NCBI RefSeq assembly: GCF_018449575.1
Contig: NZ_JAAVUT010000004.1
Location: forward strand, 372,001 to 436,000
Direction: 5' to 3'
Length of the DNA stretch: 64,000 nt
Origin: Sodalis sp. dw_96
GTDB taxonomy: Bacteria > Pseudomonadota > Gammaproteobacteria > Enterobacterales > Enterobacteriaceae
Below the pieces are notes generated by a model. It was not told the DNA's origin. It saw only the letters and a program-made list of their open reading frames with translations, and made no database searches. How positions within the stretch are numbered: position 1 is the stretch's first letter; every line of letters starts with the position of its first letter. Made by a program: the position numbers and the translations under genes. Below, piece by piece: positions 51,513 through 61,527 of this stretch.

Positions 51513-51755
51513 ATGGATAAACGATTTCCCCAGGCTCACCGCGAAGCCCGTTGGGCGTTCGGCCTGGCGGTGGCGTACCTGATTGCCTGGCTGCTGGCCG
51601 CCTATCTGCCGGACGACAAGCCGGGCATCACCGGCTTGCCCCACTGGTTCGAAATAGCCTGTTTATGGATGCCGCTGCTGTTCCTGGTGCTGTGCTTCCT
51701 CATGGTGCGCTTTATCTATCGCGATATCCCGCTGGAGGATAAAGATGCAAACTGA
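51513..51755 (+). CDS. yhdT: YhdT, small membrane protein
   Basis: 80 residues from MDKRFPQAHREARWAFGL, the E. coli length; two spans. An earlier ATG at 51489 lies in the terminator tail and is rejected. It overlaps panF by 11 bases (IYRDIPLEDKDAN conserved end). Function unknown; invariably upstream of panF. Confidence 0.93.
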   Translation: MDKRFPQAHREARWAFGLAVAYLIAWLLAAYLPDDKPGITGLPHWFEIACLWMPLLFLVLCFLMVRFIYRDIPLEDKDAN

Positions 51756-53190
51756 GATCCTTATCCCCCTGATTGCTTATCTGGCGCTGGTATTTATCCT
51801 CTCCGTCTACGCCTATCGCCGCCGCCAGAAAGGCGATTTCCTCACCGAATATTTCCTTGGCAACCGCTCCATGGGCGGTTTTGTGCTGGCGATGACCCTT
51901 ACCGCCACCTATATCAGCGCCAGCTCGTTTATAGGCGGGCCCGGCGCCGCCTATAAATATGGCCTCGGCTGGGTGCTGCTGGCCATGATCCAGGTACCGA
52001 CGGTCTGGCTCTCTTTGGGGGTGCTGGGAAAGAAATTCGCCATCCTGGCCCGGCGCTATAACGCGGTGACCCTGAACGATACGCTGTTGGCCCGTTATCA
52101 CAGCCCGCTGCTGGTCTGGTTGGCCAGCATCAGCCTGCTGGTGGCGTTTATCGGCGCCATGACGGTCCAGTTTATCGGCGGCGCGCGCCTGCTGGAGACC
52201 GCGGCCGGCGTGCCCTATGATACCGGCCTGTTGATTTTCGGCGTCACCATCGCCCTCTATACCGCTTTTGGCGGCTTTCGCGCCAGCGTGCTCAACGATG
52301 CCTTCCAGGGGCTGGTGATGTTGCTGGGTACCTTTATTTTGCTGTTCAGCGTCATTCACGCCGCAGGAGGACTCTCCGCGGCGGTGACAAAACTTCACCA
52401 CATTCAGCCGGCGCTCACCTCCCCCGCAGGGGTCGATCATATTCTGTCCCCGCCGTTCATGGCGTCGTTCTGGATCCTGGTCTGTTTCGGCGTGATCGGC
52501 CTGCCCCATACCGCCGTACGCTGTATGGCCTATCGCGACAGCAAAGCGGTGCACCGCGGCATTATCATCGGCACTCTGGTGATCGGCGTTTTAATGCTCG
52601 GCATGCACCTGGCGGGTGCGCTGGGACGGGCGATCCTCCCCGATCTGACCATCCCCGATCAGGTGATCCCGACCTTGATGATCACCGTGCTGCCGCCGCT
52701 GGTCGCCGGGATCTTCCTGGCGGCGCCGCTGGCGGCCATTATGTCTACCATCAATGCGCAACTGCTGCAATCCTCGGCGACGATCGTCAAGGATCTCTAC
52801 CTGAGCTTGCGCCCTCAGCAGGCCGGCAACGAACGCCTGCTCAGCAGAATGTCCGGCATGATAACGCTTATTCTCGGCCTGTTGCTGCTGGTGGCCGCCT
52901 GGCGGCCGCCTGAAATGATCATCTGGCTGAACCTGTTGGCGTTCGGCGGACTTGAAGCGGTATTTCTCTGGCCGCTGGTGCTGGGTCTCTATTGGGAGCG
53001 CGCCAACGCCGCCGGTGCGCTAAGCTCGATGATTTGCGGCGGGGTCTGTTATGCCGTGCTGGCCACGATTAATCTGCAAATCGGCGGTTTCCATCCCATC
53101 GTGCCCTCTCTGCTGCTGAGCCTGCTGGCCTTTGTGGTGGGCAACAGATTCGGCGGCCACCGCCCCCAGGCGGAACCGGCCGGCCTTTAA
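51745..53190 (+). CDS. panF: PanF, sodium/pantothenate symporter
   Basis: SSS-family symporter for pantothenate uptake (coenzyme A precursor). 481 residues, 12-13 spans. Family blocks YFLGNRSMGGFVLAMTLTA and GGFRASVLNDAFQG are evident. Overlaps yhdT and lies 18 bp upstream of prmA. Confidence 0.96.
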   Translation: MQTEILIPLIAYLALVFILSVYAYRRRQKGDFLTEYFLGNRSMGGFVLAMTLTATYISASSFIGGPGAAYKYGLGWVLLAMIQVPTVWLSLGVLGKKFAILARRYNAVTLNDTLLARYHSPLLVWLASISLLVAFIGAMTVQFIGGARLLETAAGVPYDTGLLIFGVTIALYTAFGGFRASVLNDAFQGLVMLLGTFILLFSVIHAAGGLSAAVTKLHHIQPALTSPAGVDHILSPPFMASFWILVCFGVIGLPHTAVRCMAYRDSKAVHRGIIIGTLVIGVLMLGMHLAGALGRAILPDLTIPDQVIPTLMITVLPPLVAGIFLAAPLAAIMSTINAQLLQSSATIVKDLYLSLRPQQAGNERLLSRMSGMITLILGLLLLVAAWRPPEMIIWLNLLAFGGLEAVFLWPLVLGLYWERANAAGALSSMICGGVCYAVLATINLQIGGFHPIVPSLLLSLLAFVVGNRFGGHRPQAEPAGL

Positions 53191-53208
53191 CTTTTTATCG
53201 GAGCAGCC

Positions 53209-54093
53209 ATGCCCTGGATTCAACTTAAGATCAATACCACCGACGCCGACGCGGAAACCCTGAGCGACGCGCTTATGGAAAACGGCGCGGTCTCGGTCAC
53301 CTTTCAGGATACCCACGACAACCCGGTTTTCGAGCCGCTGCCGGGCGAGACGCGTTTATGGGGCGATACCGATGTCATAGGGCTCTTTGAAGCCGACATC
53401 GATATGGCGGCGGTAATAGAGGCCCTGGCGGGCCATCCGCTGCTGGGAAAAGGTTTTGCCCACAAAATCGAACAGCTCGAAGATAAAGATTGGGAAAGGG
53501 AATGGATGGACAACTTTCATCCCATGCAATTCGGCCGCCGGTTATGGATTTGCCCGAGCTGGCGACCGGTACCCGATGCCGGCGCGGTAAACGTGATGCT
53601 GGATCCGGGTTTGGCCTTCGGAACCGGCACCCATCCCACCACCGCCCTCTGCCTGCAATGGCTGGACGGACTCGATCTCGCCGGCAAGACCGTTATCGAT
53701 TTTGGCTGCGGTTCCGGTATTCTTGCCATCGCGGCGCTGAAACTGGGGGCATCCCACGCCATCGGTATCGATATCGACCCCCAGGCCATTCAGGCCAGTG
53801 GGGACAACGCCCGGCGCAACGGAGTGGAAGAGCGCCTTACCCTGTTTCTATCCCAGGATAAGCCAGACAGCCTGCGTGCCGACGTGGTCGTGGCGAATAT
53901 CCTGGCCGGGCCGTTAAAAGAGCTGGCCCCGCTGCTCAGCGCCCTGCCGGAACAGGGCGGGCTCCTCGGCCTGTCAGGGATCCTCGCCAGCCAGGCGGAG
54001 GGGGTGGCGGCGGCCTATGCCGACGCGTTCCTGCTGGATCCGGTGGCGGAAAAAGACGAATGGTGCCGGATTACCGGCCGCCGCCGCAAATAA
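53209..54093 (+). CDS. prmA: PrmA, ribosomal protein L11 methyltransferase
   Basis: SAM-dependent trimethylation of L11. 294 residues. SAM motif [19 protein letters not shown] and the catalytic [14 protein letters not shown]-terminal L11-binding domain ([10 protein letters not shown]). Last gene before the 202 bp repeat. Confidence 0.97.
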   Translation: MPWIQLKINTTDADAETLSDALMENGAVSVTFQDTHDNPVFEPLPGETRLWGDTDVIGLFEADIDMAAVIEALAGHPLLGKGFAHKIEQLEDKDWEREWMDNFHPMQFGRRLWICPSWRPVPDAGAVNVMLDPGLAFGTGTHPTTALCLQWLDGLDLAGKTVIDFGCGSGILAIAALKLGASHAIGIDIDPQAIQASGDNARRNGVEERLTLFLSQDKPDSLRADVVVANILAGPLKELAPLLSALPEQGGLLGLSGILASQAEGVAAAYADAFLLDPVAEKDEWCRITGRRRK

Positions 54094-54104
54094 GACAATG
54101 ACCA

Positions 54105-54306
54105 TATACCCTAGATAATTCGAGTTGCAGTAAGGCGGCAACGCAGCGAATCCCCAGGAGCATATTCGTGTAAGTGACTGGGGTGAACGAGGACAAATCT
54201 GCCTGGAGCAGATTTGAACGCTGCTTGCAGCGGCCCCGCAGGGGCGAGGCCCATGGAAGGGCCGAGTATTGCCAACGCACCTGCAACTTGAAGTATGACG
54301 GGTATA
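54105..54306. repeat. palindromic intergenic element, 202 bp form
   Basis: Same length and core as the copy at 26544-26745, in the same orientation. Starts TATACCCTAGATAATTCGAG, ends AAGTATGACGGGTATA. The ends have drifted more than the centre. It occupies the 5' half of the 449 bp prmA-dusB gap (54094-54542), the other half being the dusB-fis promoter. Confidence 0.9.
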
Positions 54307-54460
54307 ACTCGTTCTGAACTTGCCGCGCCAGACATGACTAATTGGTGAAAAAAAATTGACCGCACAAAAGGTGTTTATATCTGTAACCGTATGTAATATA
54401 GGCAAAAATATCAATACCGGTCATCCAAAGAACATTTTCATTGATCTATAGCAGAGGATT

Positions 54461-54512
54461 GTTCAAAGTTTGGCCTTTCATCTGACGAAAAAAATGCGTA
54501 ATATACGCGCCC
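54461..54512 (+). promoter_or_regulatory. dusB-fis promoter with Fis site and GC-rich discriminator
   Basis: TAATAT at 54499-54504 is the -10, followed by ACGCGCCC, a G+C-rich discriminator typical of stringently controlled promoters. The -35 TTTCAT is at 54476-54481 (17 bp spacer). A Fis site GTTCAAAGTTTGGCC (54461-54475; pattern G-N2-YA-N5-TR-N2-C) lies against the -35, fitting autorepression. The sequence resembles the E. coli fis promoter as I recall it. Confidence 0.8.
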
Positions 54513-54542
54513 TTGCGGACACAGTATGGTCACTCTTTGTCT

Positions 54543-55508
54543 ATGCGTATTGGACAGCTTCAGCTCGCTAATTGCCTGATGGCCGCTCCGATGGCCGGTG
54601 TGACAGACCGTCCATTCAGAGCGCTTTGTCATGCAATGGGGGCCGGATTGACATTTTCCGAGATGCTTTCCTCTAATCCTGAGGTATGGCGCACGGATAA
54701 GTCACGTCTGCGTATGGTACATAGTGATGAGCCCGGTATCCGGGCCGTGCAGATTGCCGGGTGTGATCCTGCTGATATGGCTGCCGCCGCCGTCATTAAC
54801 GTGGCGAACGGCGCACAGCTGATTGATATCAACATGGGTTGCCCCGCCAAAAAAGTGAACCGGAAAATGGCGGGTTCCGCCTTGCTGCAGTTTCCGGATC
54901 TGGTGAAACAGATCCTGTTAACCGTGGTAAGGGCGGTAGACGTGCCGGTAACGCTGAAAATACGCACGGGTTGGTCGCCGGAACACCGTAATTGTGTAGA
55001 AATTGCCCAATTGGCCGAAAATTGTGGTATACAGGCCATCACGATTCATGGCCGCACCCGCGCCTGTTTATTTAACGGCAACGCGGAGTACGACAGTATT
55101 CGGGCAGTTAAGCAGTCTGTCACCATTCCGGTTATCGCGAATGGCGACATCACTGACCCGCATAAAGCCAGAGCGGTATTGGACTACACCGGGGCCGACG
55201 CCCTGATGATAGGACGTGCCGCTCAGGGAAGACCCTGGATCTTCCGGGAAATCCAGCATTATCTGGAAACGGGGGAAACGCTGTCGCCGCTGCCGTTAGG
55301 CGAGGTTAAGCGTTTGTTGATAGAGCATGTACGGGAATTGCACGACTTTTACGGTCCAGGCAAGGGATTCCGCATTGCTCGTAAGCACGTCTCCTGGTAC
55401 TTACAGGAGCATGTCCCTGACAACCAGTTTAGGCGCATATTCAACGCCATAGAGGATGCCGGCGAACAGCTGGAGGCGTTGGAGGCATATTTTGAAAATC
55501 TTGCGTAA
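54543..55508 (+). CDS. dusB: DusB, tRNA-dihydrouridine synthase B
   Basis: FMN-dependent reduction of a uridine in tRNA (U17 in E. coli). 321 residues from [13 protein letters not shown], the E. coli length; ATG at 54513 lies too close to the promoter. Conserved [13 protein letters not shown], the catalytic-Cys block [19 protein letters not shown] and [16 protein letters not shown]. First gene of the dusB-fis operon. Confidence 0.97.
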   Translation: MRIGQLQLANCLMAAPMAGVTDRPFRALCHAMGAGLTFSEMLSSNPEVWRTDKSRLRMVHSDEPGIRAVQIAGCDPADMAAAAVINVANGAQLIDINMGCPAKKVNRKMAGSALLQFPDLVKQILLTVVRAVDVPVTLKIRTGWSPEHRNCVEIAQLAENCGIQAITIHGRTRACLFNGNAEYDSIRAVKQSVTIPVIANGDITDPHKARAVLDYTGADALMIGRAAQGRPWIFREIQHYLETGETLSPLPLGEVKRLLIEHVRELHDFYGPGKGFRIARKHVSWYLQEHVPDNQFRRIFNAIEDAGEQLEALEAYFENLA

Positions 55509-55531
55509 TTGAAAAAAGAGCTGACAGAACT

Positions 55532-55828
55532 ATGTTCGAACAACGCGAAAATTCTGACGTACTGACCGTTTCCACCGTTAACTCTCAGGATCAGGTAACA
55601 AAAAAACCGCTGCGGGACTCGGTGAAACAAGCACTGAAGAACTATTTTGCTCAATTAAATGGTCAGGATGTTAATGATTTGTATGAGCTGGTATTGGCTG
55701 AGGTGGAACAGCCACTGTTGGACATGGTCATGCAATACACCCGCGGTAATCAAACCCGCGCGGCCCTGATGATGGGTATCAACCGTGGCACGCTGCGTAA
55801 GAAATTGAAAAAGTACGGTATGAATTGA
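55532..55828 (+). CDS. fis: Fis, nucleoid-associated DNA-bending protein
   Basis: 98 residues, practically identical to E. coli Fis. N-terminal beta-hairpin arms and C-terminal HTH ([20 protein letters not shown]). Controls rRNA and many growth genes; expressed from the dusB promoter 5' of the operon. Followed by a strong terminator. Confidence 0.99.
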   Translation: MFEQRENSDVLTVSTVNSQDQVTKKPLRDSVKQALKNYFAQLNGQDVNDLYELVLAEVEQPLLDMVMQYTRGNQTRAALMMGINRGTLRKKLKKYGMN

Positions 55829-55853
55829 TATCGTAACTTAACTTATTAATAAT

Positions 55854-55887
55854 AAAAGCGTTAACGGGAGACCGTTAGCGCTTTTTT
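55854..55887 (+). terminator. Rho-independent terminator after fis
   Basis: AAAAGCGTTAACGG-GAGA-CCGTTAGCGCTTTT and further T's; a long stem with four-base loop and U-run, 26 bp past fis. Confidence 0.93.
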
Positions 55888-55906
55888 AATAAGGAAATTT
55901 AATCAT

Positions 55907-56581
55907 ATGGGCGAATTATTCAGAGCGATAGGCCTAGGCCTGCTGGTGCTGCTGCCTCTGGCCAATCCCTTGACCACCGTGGCATTGTTCCTGGCCCTGG
56001 GCAAAAACATGAGCCAGGAAGAGCGTAAGCGGCAATCGCTCATGGCCTCGGTCTATGTCTTTATCATCATGATGACGGCGTATTATGCCGGCACGGTGGT
56101 GATGAATACCTTCGGCATCTCTATACCCGGCCTGCGCATAGCCGGCGGTCTTATTGTCGCGTTTATCGGTTTTCGCATGCTGTTCCCGCAGCAGAAAGAA
56201 GAGCCCGACGACGAGCCGCATAAACCGAGTGACGGGATTCACCACCATCCCGCCCCCAACATCGCCTTCGTCCCGCTGGCCATGCCCAGTACCGCGGGCC
56301 CCGGCACTATCGCCATGATTATCAGCTCAGTCTCCACCGTGAAAGACTCGGTGTATTTTTCACCCTGGGTGATAACCGTCGCGCCGGTGCTGATTTTTCT
56401 ATGCGTAAGTCTCATCCTGTGGGGATGTCTGCTCAGCTCCGGCGCCATCATGCGCATGATAGGCGAAAGCGGCATCGAAGCGGTCTGCCGGGTGATGGGT
56501 TTTTTGCTGGTTTGTATGGGCGTGCAGTTTGTCATTAACGGTACGCTGGAAATCATTTCCAATTATCCGTTAAAACTCTGA
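55907..56581 (+). CDS. marC: MarC family inner-membrane protein
   Basis: 224 residues, about six spans; very like E. coli MarC (221) including [35 protein letters not shown] and [19 protein letters not shown]. Function unknown; once linked to multiple antibiotic resistance because of its place next to marRAB, which are not present here. A His-rich loop (DGIHHHPAP) lies mid-protein. Confidence 0.9.
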   Translation: MGELFRAIGLGLLVLLPLANPLTTVALFLALGKNMSQEERKRQSLMASVYVFIIMMTAYYAGTVVMNTFGISIPGLRIAGGLIVAFIGFRMLFPQQKEEPDDEPHKPSDGIHHHPAPNIAFVPLAMPSTAGPGTIAMIISSVSTVKDSVYFSPWVITVAPVLIFLCVSLILWGCLLSSGAIMRMIGESGIEAVCRVMGFLLVCMGVQFVINGTLEIISNYPLKL

Positions 56582-56607
56582 TTGGCTGGAATGCTACCCG
56601 TTAAACA

Positions 56608-59600
56608 TCATGTCATCTTCCTGCCGGTGAAGATATCCTTGGCAGAGGGAGCGCTTTGGGCGCGGCTGACACCGACGATATAGACCGGGTTGCCCTTGAT
56701 ATCATCGGCTGGGGTAATACTGACCACTTTCAACGCTGTCATAGGCTTTATCAAAATATGATCGATTAGGAAACCGGTACCGGCAATTTTTTTAGGCACA
56801 TTTTTATCGAATATAATAATAATCTGATCTCCCTTGGTTTTAGAAAATTGTTTAGTCCAGCTCTCTTTCCAGCCAATGCAGTTGCCGGGCAACGCGGAGG
56901 CTGACATAAACCCTTTATCAATTACAATATCCCCTTCCCTCACCGACTGGCCGTAAACGCCGGCGGGATATTCAACGGTTCGAAAGGCATAACTGTCAAA
57001 ATCATGCATATTTTCATAATCTGACAGCAGTTCGGCCGCCTCTTCATCGGCATGCAGCGTTTCCTCGTTAATAGACCGGGTGCCGAATCGCAGCCAATCA
57101 TTGATAAAATCGCTACCCGATTCGGTATACTCTTCCAAGGCGGGAGAATTAATCTGCTTTTCGGCCAAACTGCACAGCAAATTGGAATATTTTTCAATAT
57201 ACTCAGGTGAATTATTGAAGGTGGAATATTTCTTTTTGAGTAATCCCTGTATCAGTTGCACTTCACTCTTTAAACAGTCTATGCCCTCATTGGGAATGTC
57301 AAAATTAAGTCTTCGAATATTATTGAGACTTGAAGTATATTTATTTACTTCATATGAAGTTATTTCTTTTAAATTCACCCTGAGTCCCTTGATATCAGCA
57401 GTTCTGAAAAAAGTCTTATCCTTTACCAGGATAGCGATATCCGAGACATCCGCGGCATAAAAATTGATAGGGTAACCCCTGTTCTTTAACTGTACGGAAA
57501 ATTTTACCGGAATGTCCTCAGCTTCCCAAAACGAGCTTATATTTAGCCCCAAGGGTTTATCAAGCCCGGCCAGCACAAAGTTTTCATTCATAAACAAATC
57601 GTTCGGCTTTAGTTTTAAAAAATCGCTTTTTTTCATTCTGCCATATTTAAATATCGTACACTGAGCTGGTTTTACCTTAGCTAAGGCGGAATGTATATTC
57701 TCTATTTGTCGGAAAATATCTGAATCGATAACCGCAGAACGATGCCTGATTGACATGCGCTGATGCAAAGCGTCGTTGACTTGCTGCATATTTTTGTATT
57801 GGTAGTCTGCCAGCGCTTGTTTCTCATAAACGTTAAGGGGCTGATTGACCCTCATTTTTAACAATTTAGGCTCGGAGAACGCCTGGCTGAACATCTCTCC
57901 AATACGCTCCATTCGAGTGACAATGTAAGACTGTCTTTGTTCGATGCTAAAGAAAACCCGAGCCAGCTTCACTTGACGCCAATGCATTCCGGGTTTGAAT
58001 ATAACAAAGCCATTACCCATTTCTCTGACAGGAAAAAAACTATTAGAAAAGAGAATAAACTTTTGATTGTTAGCTCTATCTATAAATAATTCTCCATCCT
58101 TGTCATATAAAATATTAGGTTCACGATTATCGTATAAGGGATTTGCTTCTAGATGCTTGGCCAGAATTCTTCTTACCTGAGGAGAAAATTGCGGCAGGCA
58201 AAGGCGGTTCCCCCATGTTCTGATAGACCTCACCACTTTGCAAGTATAGGGGGCCGATGGACGCCATTTTTTCAAATTGATCATCCGATATTGTTTCGAC
58301 CTTTTATTGAACCAGATACCAAATTCGTTTTTTTTGCCAATAAAATAATAACCAGAATGCCCGGTTGGTCTCACTTGATAAATTTTACTACCTACCTTAA
58401 TGTAGTGACTGCCTAAAGCATCATGCAGAATGCCAAACCTATTGGGCGCGGACAACTCAGATAAAGAAATATCCATCTCTTTAATATTTGAATGGGCAAT
58501 CTTTGTTAACATCGTTTGATGAAAAGTTATCTCATGATTTATCTTACCGCCGGGGGGGTTTAATGTGCGTCCTTTAAAGGTAAAAACCTCTCCTGATGTT
58601 AAGCGCCCCGTTGAGCGTATATTAACCATCTCCTTTTTCACCTGCTCAGACACCGGAATATTTTCAAGCCTGAACTCCGCGCCTTCATTATAAACGATGG
58701 AAAACCTGCCTTCCAATAGCCCGCCCAAGGCAATCAGCGCCACGTTTACGCAATCGTCTAACACCAAATTCTGGGCCTCTTTTCTTTCTGGCTCATCATC
58801 TCCATTAACCATTTTATCAATGTCCAGACCCAAGGAAACAAAGGGAGTGACTGGGTTAGGCAAAAACATATTCATGATGGAAAAGTACTTGATAGCCATA
58901 TCCCTTCGCACCTCTGCATTGGATTTTATCAGGCTGTCGGCATCGCTTAATGCCCGGTTTTTCTGTTGCATGACAATAAACCGGATCAGATCATCCTTGA
59001 TTTCAATTCGTTTCCGCCAGATGTTGTCCAGGTATTTTTTTGCCCCGTCGGCTTCCCCGAACATCTCCAGCCAGCTGTCGATACCATCATAAAAATTTCC
59101 ATTCTGCCTGTTATAAATTGAAAAATGGCTTGCCATAATATCCCGGTTCTTTTTTTTCCTGCAATTTGTTATAAACCATGTTTTCATTTCCTTCAGACTG
59201 TGAAAGTGGAAAATGCTCTTCGGCTCACCCGGTATATAGAGTACATAGTGTAATGAACTTTCAATAGCCAACACAATGATATCGGTAGCCGTATAACCAT
59301 TGATATCAAATAAATATTTTTTTATAACTATTTTTTTATGAGGAATGATATTGAAAGCCTGCAAAAATAAGTCAGTATACTTTTCATTAGATCGGGTTAA
59401 CCGACTAAGTGCTGAGAGGAATTGAGCCAAATAAACGTATTGAGGTATATCCGTCTGCCAATATTTATTCAATTTATTTATATATAAATTAAAAAAGTCC
59501 ATCTCAATGATTATATTGGCAACGACAGAAGGCTTAATCGGCAGCTGATTCTCGCTGCCGAAAGATTCCGTGAGTGATGCGGAAACGTTATAAATCCCTG

Positions 59601-60441
59601 TCATTTGATCGACAACATCCAGGTTGTCCCGAGCGTCGGCGGAAAAGTTATTCAGCACGCACTCAGTCAGCGTAGTTGCCTCTATGGGCCTGGCGCTGTC
59701 GTGGCGCCACCCGGTAACCGATGCGGGATCATTTTCCGCCGACGTAAACCGATAAAAATAATGCTTATCGGGGTCGAGAGACAAACCGGTTTGTTTAAAT
59801 AACGCTTTTTTAATTTCATCGGCCGCCACCTTATATAAATGAGGATACGTTTTTTTATAGACATCCAATATTGTTTTAATCGATCCCATTTTGCCCCATG
59901 GCATAAAACCCGCGGCCTTGGCAGAGTTTGGTCTTGGCCCCGGTTTTTTGTTTTTCTGGCCATCGATATCACTTTCATATTGTCGAGGTGCCGTATTATT
60001 TGCCTTTTTACTGCTTGATTTATGGACATCATGCTTGTTTTTATGCCGAACTTTGTTCCCGTTCATTATTATTCCGGCGTCCTTATTTAGGCTATAACGT
60101 GAGTGATTATGCTTAGGCACGGGTTCAATGACATCATTTTGGAAGTTAGTTATATCAATAAATCTTTTAGAAATAGGATGAGTGTCAGCTTTTTTTATTT
60201 TAAGTGCCTCTGGTATCCTGCCCGCCGGTAAAGAGGAGCCGTGGGATGCTCGGGTGACATTGGTAAGTAACAAAATAATATTCAGTAATAATGAAGCACG
60301 TTCATGTCTAGCCCGATTAGCGGGCATCTCAGTCAAACGGTTGATAAATGATTGCTGTTGTTTATGAAATATAAATCTTCCATTTTTTTGATTATTGTAC
60401 AAACCGATCTGCTTTCTATAATTATTATTTGTTGTGCTCAT
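56608..60441 (-). CDS. large DUF6543-like protein with C-terminal ADP-ribosyltransferase-like region, toxin 2
   Basis: 1277 residues. A hydrophobic stretch lies at about 50-62; no classical signal. The DUF6543-like part (about 160-570) has LSLDPDKHYFYRF, LFDINGYTATDI at 377-388, VLYIPGEPKSIFHF, MKTWFIT and the hallmark RALSDADSLIKSNAE. Repeats such as GILHDALGSHYIKV follow. Two tandem ADP-ribosyltransferase-like segments end it. One (about 925-1020) has FKYGR, KPNDLFMNENFVLAG and SDIAIL. The other (about 1100-1245) has a YTESGSDFINDWLR start, Arg1154, GFMSAS with Ser1180-Ser1182, and IDHILIKP at 1226-1233. The usual ExE glutamates are missing in both. Codon use is AT-rich, unlike marC and csp beside it. 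No immunity gene is seen. Confidence 0.8.
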   Translation of the reverse strand: MSTTNNNYRKQIGLYNNQKNGRFIFHKQQQSFINRLTEMPANRARHERASLLLNIILLLTNVTRASHGSSLPAGRIPEALKIKKADTHPISKRFIDITNFQNDVIEPVPKHNHSRYSLNKDAGIIMNGNKVRHKNKHDVHKSSSKKANNTAPRQYESDIDGQKNKKPGPRPNSAKAAGFMPWGKMGSIKTILDVYKKTYPHLYKVAADEIKKALFKQTGLSLDPDKHYFYRFTSAENDPASVTGWRHDSARPIEATTLTECVLNNFSADARDNLDVVDQMTGIYNVSASLTESFGSENQLPIKPSVVANIIIEMDFFNLYINKLNKYWQTDIPQYVYLAQFLSALSRLTRSNEKYTDLFLQAFNIIPHKKIVIKKYLFDINGYTATDIIVLAIESSLHYVLYIPGEPKSIFHFHSLKEMKTWFITNCRKKKNRDIMASHFSIYNRQNGNFYDGIDSWLEMFGEADGAKKYLDNIWRKRIEIKDDLIRFIVMQQKNRALSDADSLIKSNAEVRRDMAIKYFSIMNMFLPNPVTPFVSLGLDIDKMVNGDDEPERKEAQNLVLDDCVNVALIALGGLLEGRFSIVYNEGAEFRLENIPVSEQVKKEMVNIRSTGRLTSGEVFTFKGRTLNPPGGKINHEITFHQTMLTKIAHSNIKEMDISLSELSAPNRFGILHDALGSHYIKVGSKIYQVRPTGHSGYYFIGKKNEFGIWFNKRSKQYRMINLKKWRPSAPYTCKVVRSIRTWGNRLCLPQFSPQVRRILAKHLEANPLYDNREPNILYDKDGELFIDRANNQKFILFSNSFFPVREMGNGFVIFKPGMHWRQVKLARVFFSIEQRQSYIVTRMERIGEMFSQAFSEPKLLKMRVNQPLNVYEKQALADYQYKNMQQVNDALHQRMSIRHRSAVIDSDIFRQIENIHSALAKVKPAQCTIFKYGRMKKSDFLKLKPNDLFMNENFVLAGLDKPLGLNISSFWEAEDIPVKFSVQLKNRGYPINFYAADVSDIAILVKDKTFFRTADIKGLRVNLKEITSYEVNKYTSSLNNIRRLNFDIPNEGIDCLKSEVQLIQGLLKKKYSTFNNSPEYIEKYSNLLCSLAEKQINSPALEEYTESGSDFINDWLRFGTRSINEETLHADEEAAELLSDYENMHDFDSYAFRTVEYPAGVYGQSVREGDIVIDKGFMSASALPGNCIGWKESWTKQFSKTKGDQIIIIFDKNVPKKIAGTGFLIDHILIKPMTALKVVSITPADDIKGNPVYIVGVSRAQSAPSAKDIFTGRKMT

Positions 60442-60651
60442 TAATATTCACCAATATTAAAAACTAAAACTATTTTTAATTAAAGAAGTTTTTTATAATC
60501 TGAGGTGTAGGATGAATATTGATTAGAATTAATTTTTAAATTAATGTCAATGTTTAAAATATATCATATCTTATTATGTTATTTTATAATTGATCATTGC
60601 AAAAGGCAGATGAATCAGACTTGACTGGCCAAATGATTATGCCGATTTTTA
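60442..60651. other. AT-rich leader region of toxin 2
   Basis: About 210 bp of very AT-rich DNA upstream of the toxin 2 start (part of a 332 bp gene-free gap that ends with the csp terminator). GGTGA lies about 7 bases before the ATG. Many TATA-like hexamers make a specific promoter impossible to choose. H-NS-type silencing would be expected of such DNA. Confidence 0.5.
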
Positions 60652-60682
60652 GACAAAAAAAACCCCGACCGAAGTCAGGGTC
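60652..60682 (-). terminator. Rho-independent terminator downstream of csp
   Basis: On the minus strand ACCCTGAC-TTCG-GTCGGGGT followed by at least seven T's. A UUCG tetraloop hairpin 92 bp past the csp stop. It also insulates toxin 2, which is transcribed in the same direction. Confidence 0.92.
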
Positions 60683-60773
60683 TTAAATTTTGCTATCAGG
60701 TAACGGCTATGAGGTCACAGCTTACGGACTCAACGTCCGCCGCTGGCCAAGCGGGTACTGATAATAGCGAGAC

Positions 60774-60986
60774 TTACAGCGCGACGACGTTCGCGGCAGA
60801 CGGGCCTTTCTGGCCTTTTTCGATAGTGAATTCAACACGTTGACCTTCGTCTAACGTTTTGAAATCATTGCTCTGGATAGCGGAAAAATGTACGAATACA
60901 TCTTTGCTGCCGTCTTCAGGGGTGATAAAACCAAAACCTTTACCAGCGTCAAACCACTTTACTACACCTTTCACTTTGTCAGACAT
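60774..60986 (-). CDS. CspA-family cold-shock protein
   Basis: Single-stranded nucleic-acid chaperone, 70 residues from [17 protein letters not shown]. The RNA-binding motifs KGFGFITP and VFVHFS are intact. The end [10 protein letters not shown] resembles CspC/CspE more than CspA. GAAGGAAG precedes the start by 5 bases. It has a long 5' leader as many csp genes do. I cannot choose between csp paralogues, so no symbol is given. Confidence 0.95.
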   Translation of the reverse strand: MSDKVKGVVKWFDAGKGFGFITPEDGSKDVFVHFSAIQSNDFKTLDEGQRVEFTIEKGQKGPSAANVVAL

Positions 60987-61298
60987 AAATACTTCCTTCG
61001 TAATTATTTGTGCCACAGGGTGGCGAAAAAGGTCTGTTTATCAGGGATTACTTATGGTGGCACTTAAGAAGGAAATTCGTCGAAGAAGTGATGGTAGACT
61101 ATCGCTTTTACTAGAACAACTTTACTAAAATGGCTTTCATAAATAGGTCTGCGTTACAAACCGTTGACACCATTAACTCATATTGACGCACGGGATGCAA
61201 GCGATATTCAATACTGCTATCAATAGTGCTCACAATTGTTGCCCTCAATCGGCGCATTGCGCAAAATGTGAACAACATTCCCACATAATGGAACTCGA
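60987..61298. promoter_or_regulatory. csp leader and divergent upstream region
   Basis: Left part of the 541 bp gap between csp and yhdW. The csp mRNA leader presumably occupies the first 100-150 bases, and cold-shock leaders often fold to sense temperature. No cold-box could be defined by eye. The right part of the gap is the nitrogen-control region described separately. Confidence 0.5.
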
Positions 61299-61345
61299 TG
61301 CCGTAAAATAGTGCATTGGCGCAGCCTTTGCACAAATATGGTGCG
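61299..61345. promoter_or_regulatory. two NtrC-like sites upstream of the yhdW operon
   Basis: TGCACAAATATGGTGCG (61329-61345) matches the glnA NtrC site form TGCAC-N6-GGTGC. A weaker TGCCGTAAAATAGTGCA (61299-61315) matches at 12 of 17 positions. Their centres are 30 bp apart, three helical turns, at about -108 and -138 from the predicted start, as at glnA. Confidence 0.75.
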
Positions 61346-61418
61346 TAATTGCTCCATAAAGGGTTGTCCCTGTGTTCAAAACACCCGGGATGTCGCGTCA
61401 GACATGCAGTTGCCGAAT

Positions 61419-61434
61419 TGGCATCCCCTTTGCT
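61419..61434 (+). promoter_or_regulatory. sigma54 promoter of the yhdW operon
   Basis: TGGCATCCCCTTTGCT fits TGGCACG-N4-TTGCW, with the required GG-N10-GC spacing. Predicted transcription start is about 61445, giving an 83-base leader before the yhdW ATG. With the NtrC-like sites upstream it marks the operon as nitrogen-controlled; the E. coli yhdWXYZ operon is also under NtrC. Confidence 0.82.
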
Positions 61435-61527
61435 ATGAGGATACTGGCGATATGCCATTGACAGGACAGATGCGCGGCAAAAGTGCATCAAACCATTAGC
61501 TTTATTTTCGGCCTCACAGGATGCTTT

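Noticed and set aside
61111-61491. 126-codon minus-strand frame upstream of csp
   Set aside because: It covers the NtrC/sigma54 region and has no family resemblance; the regulatory reading explains the sequence better.
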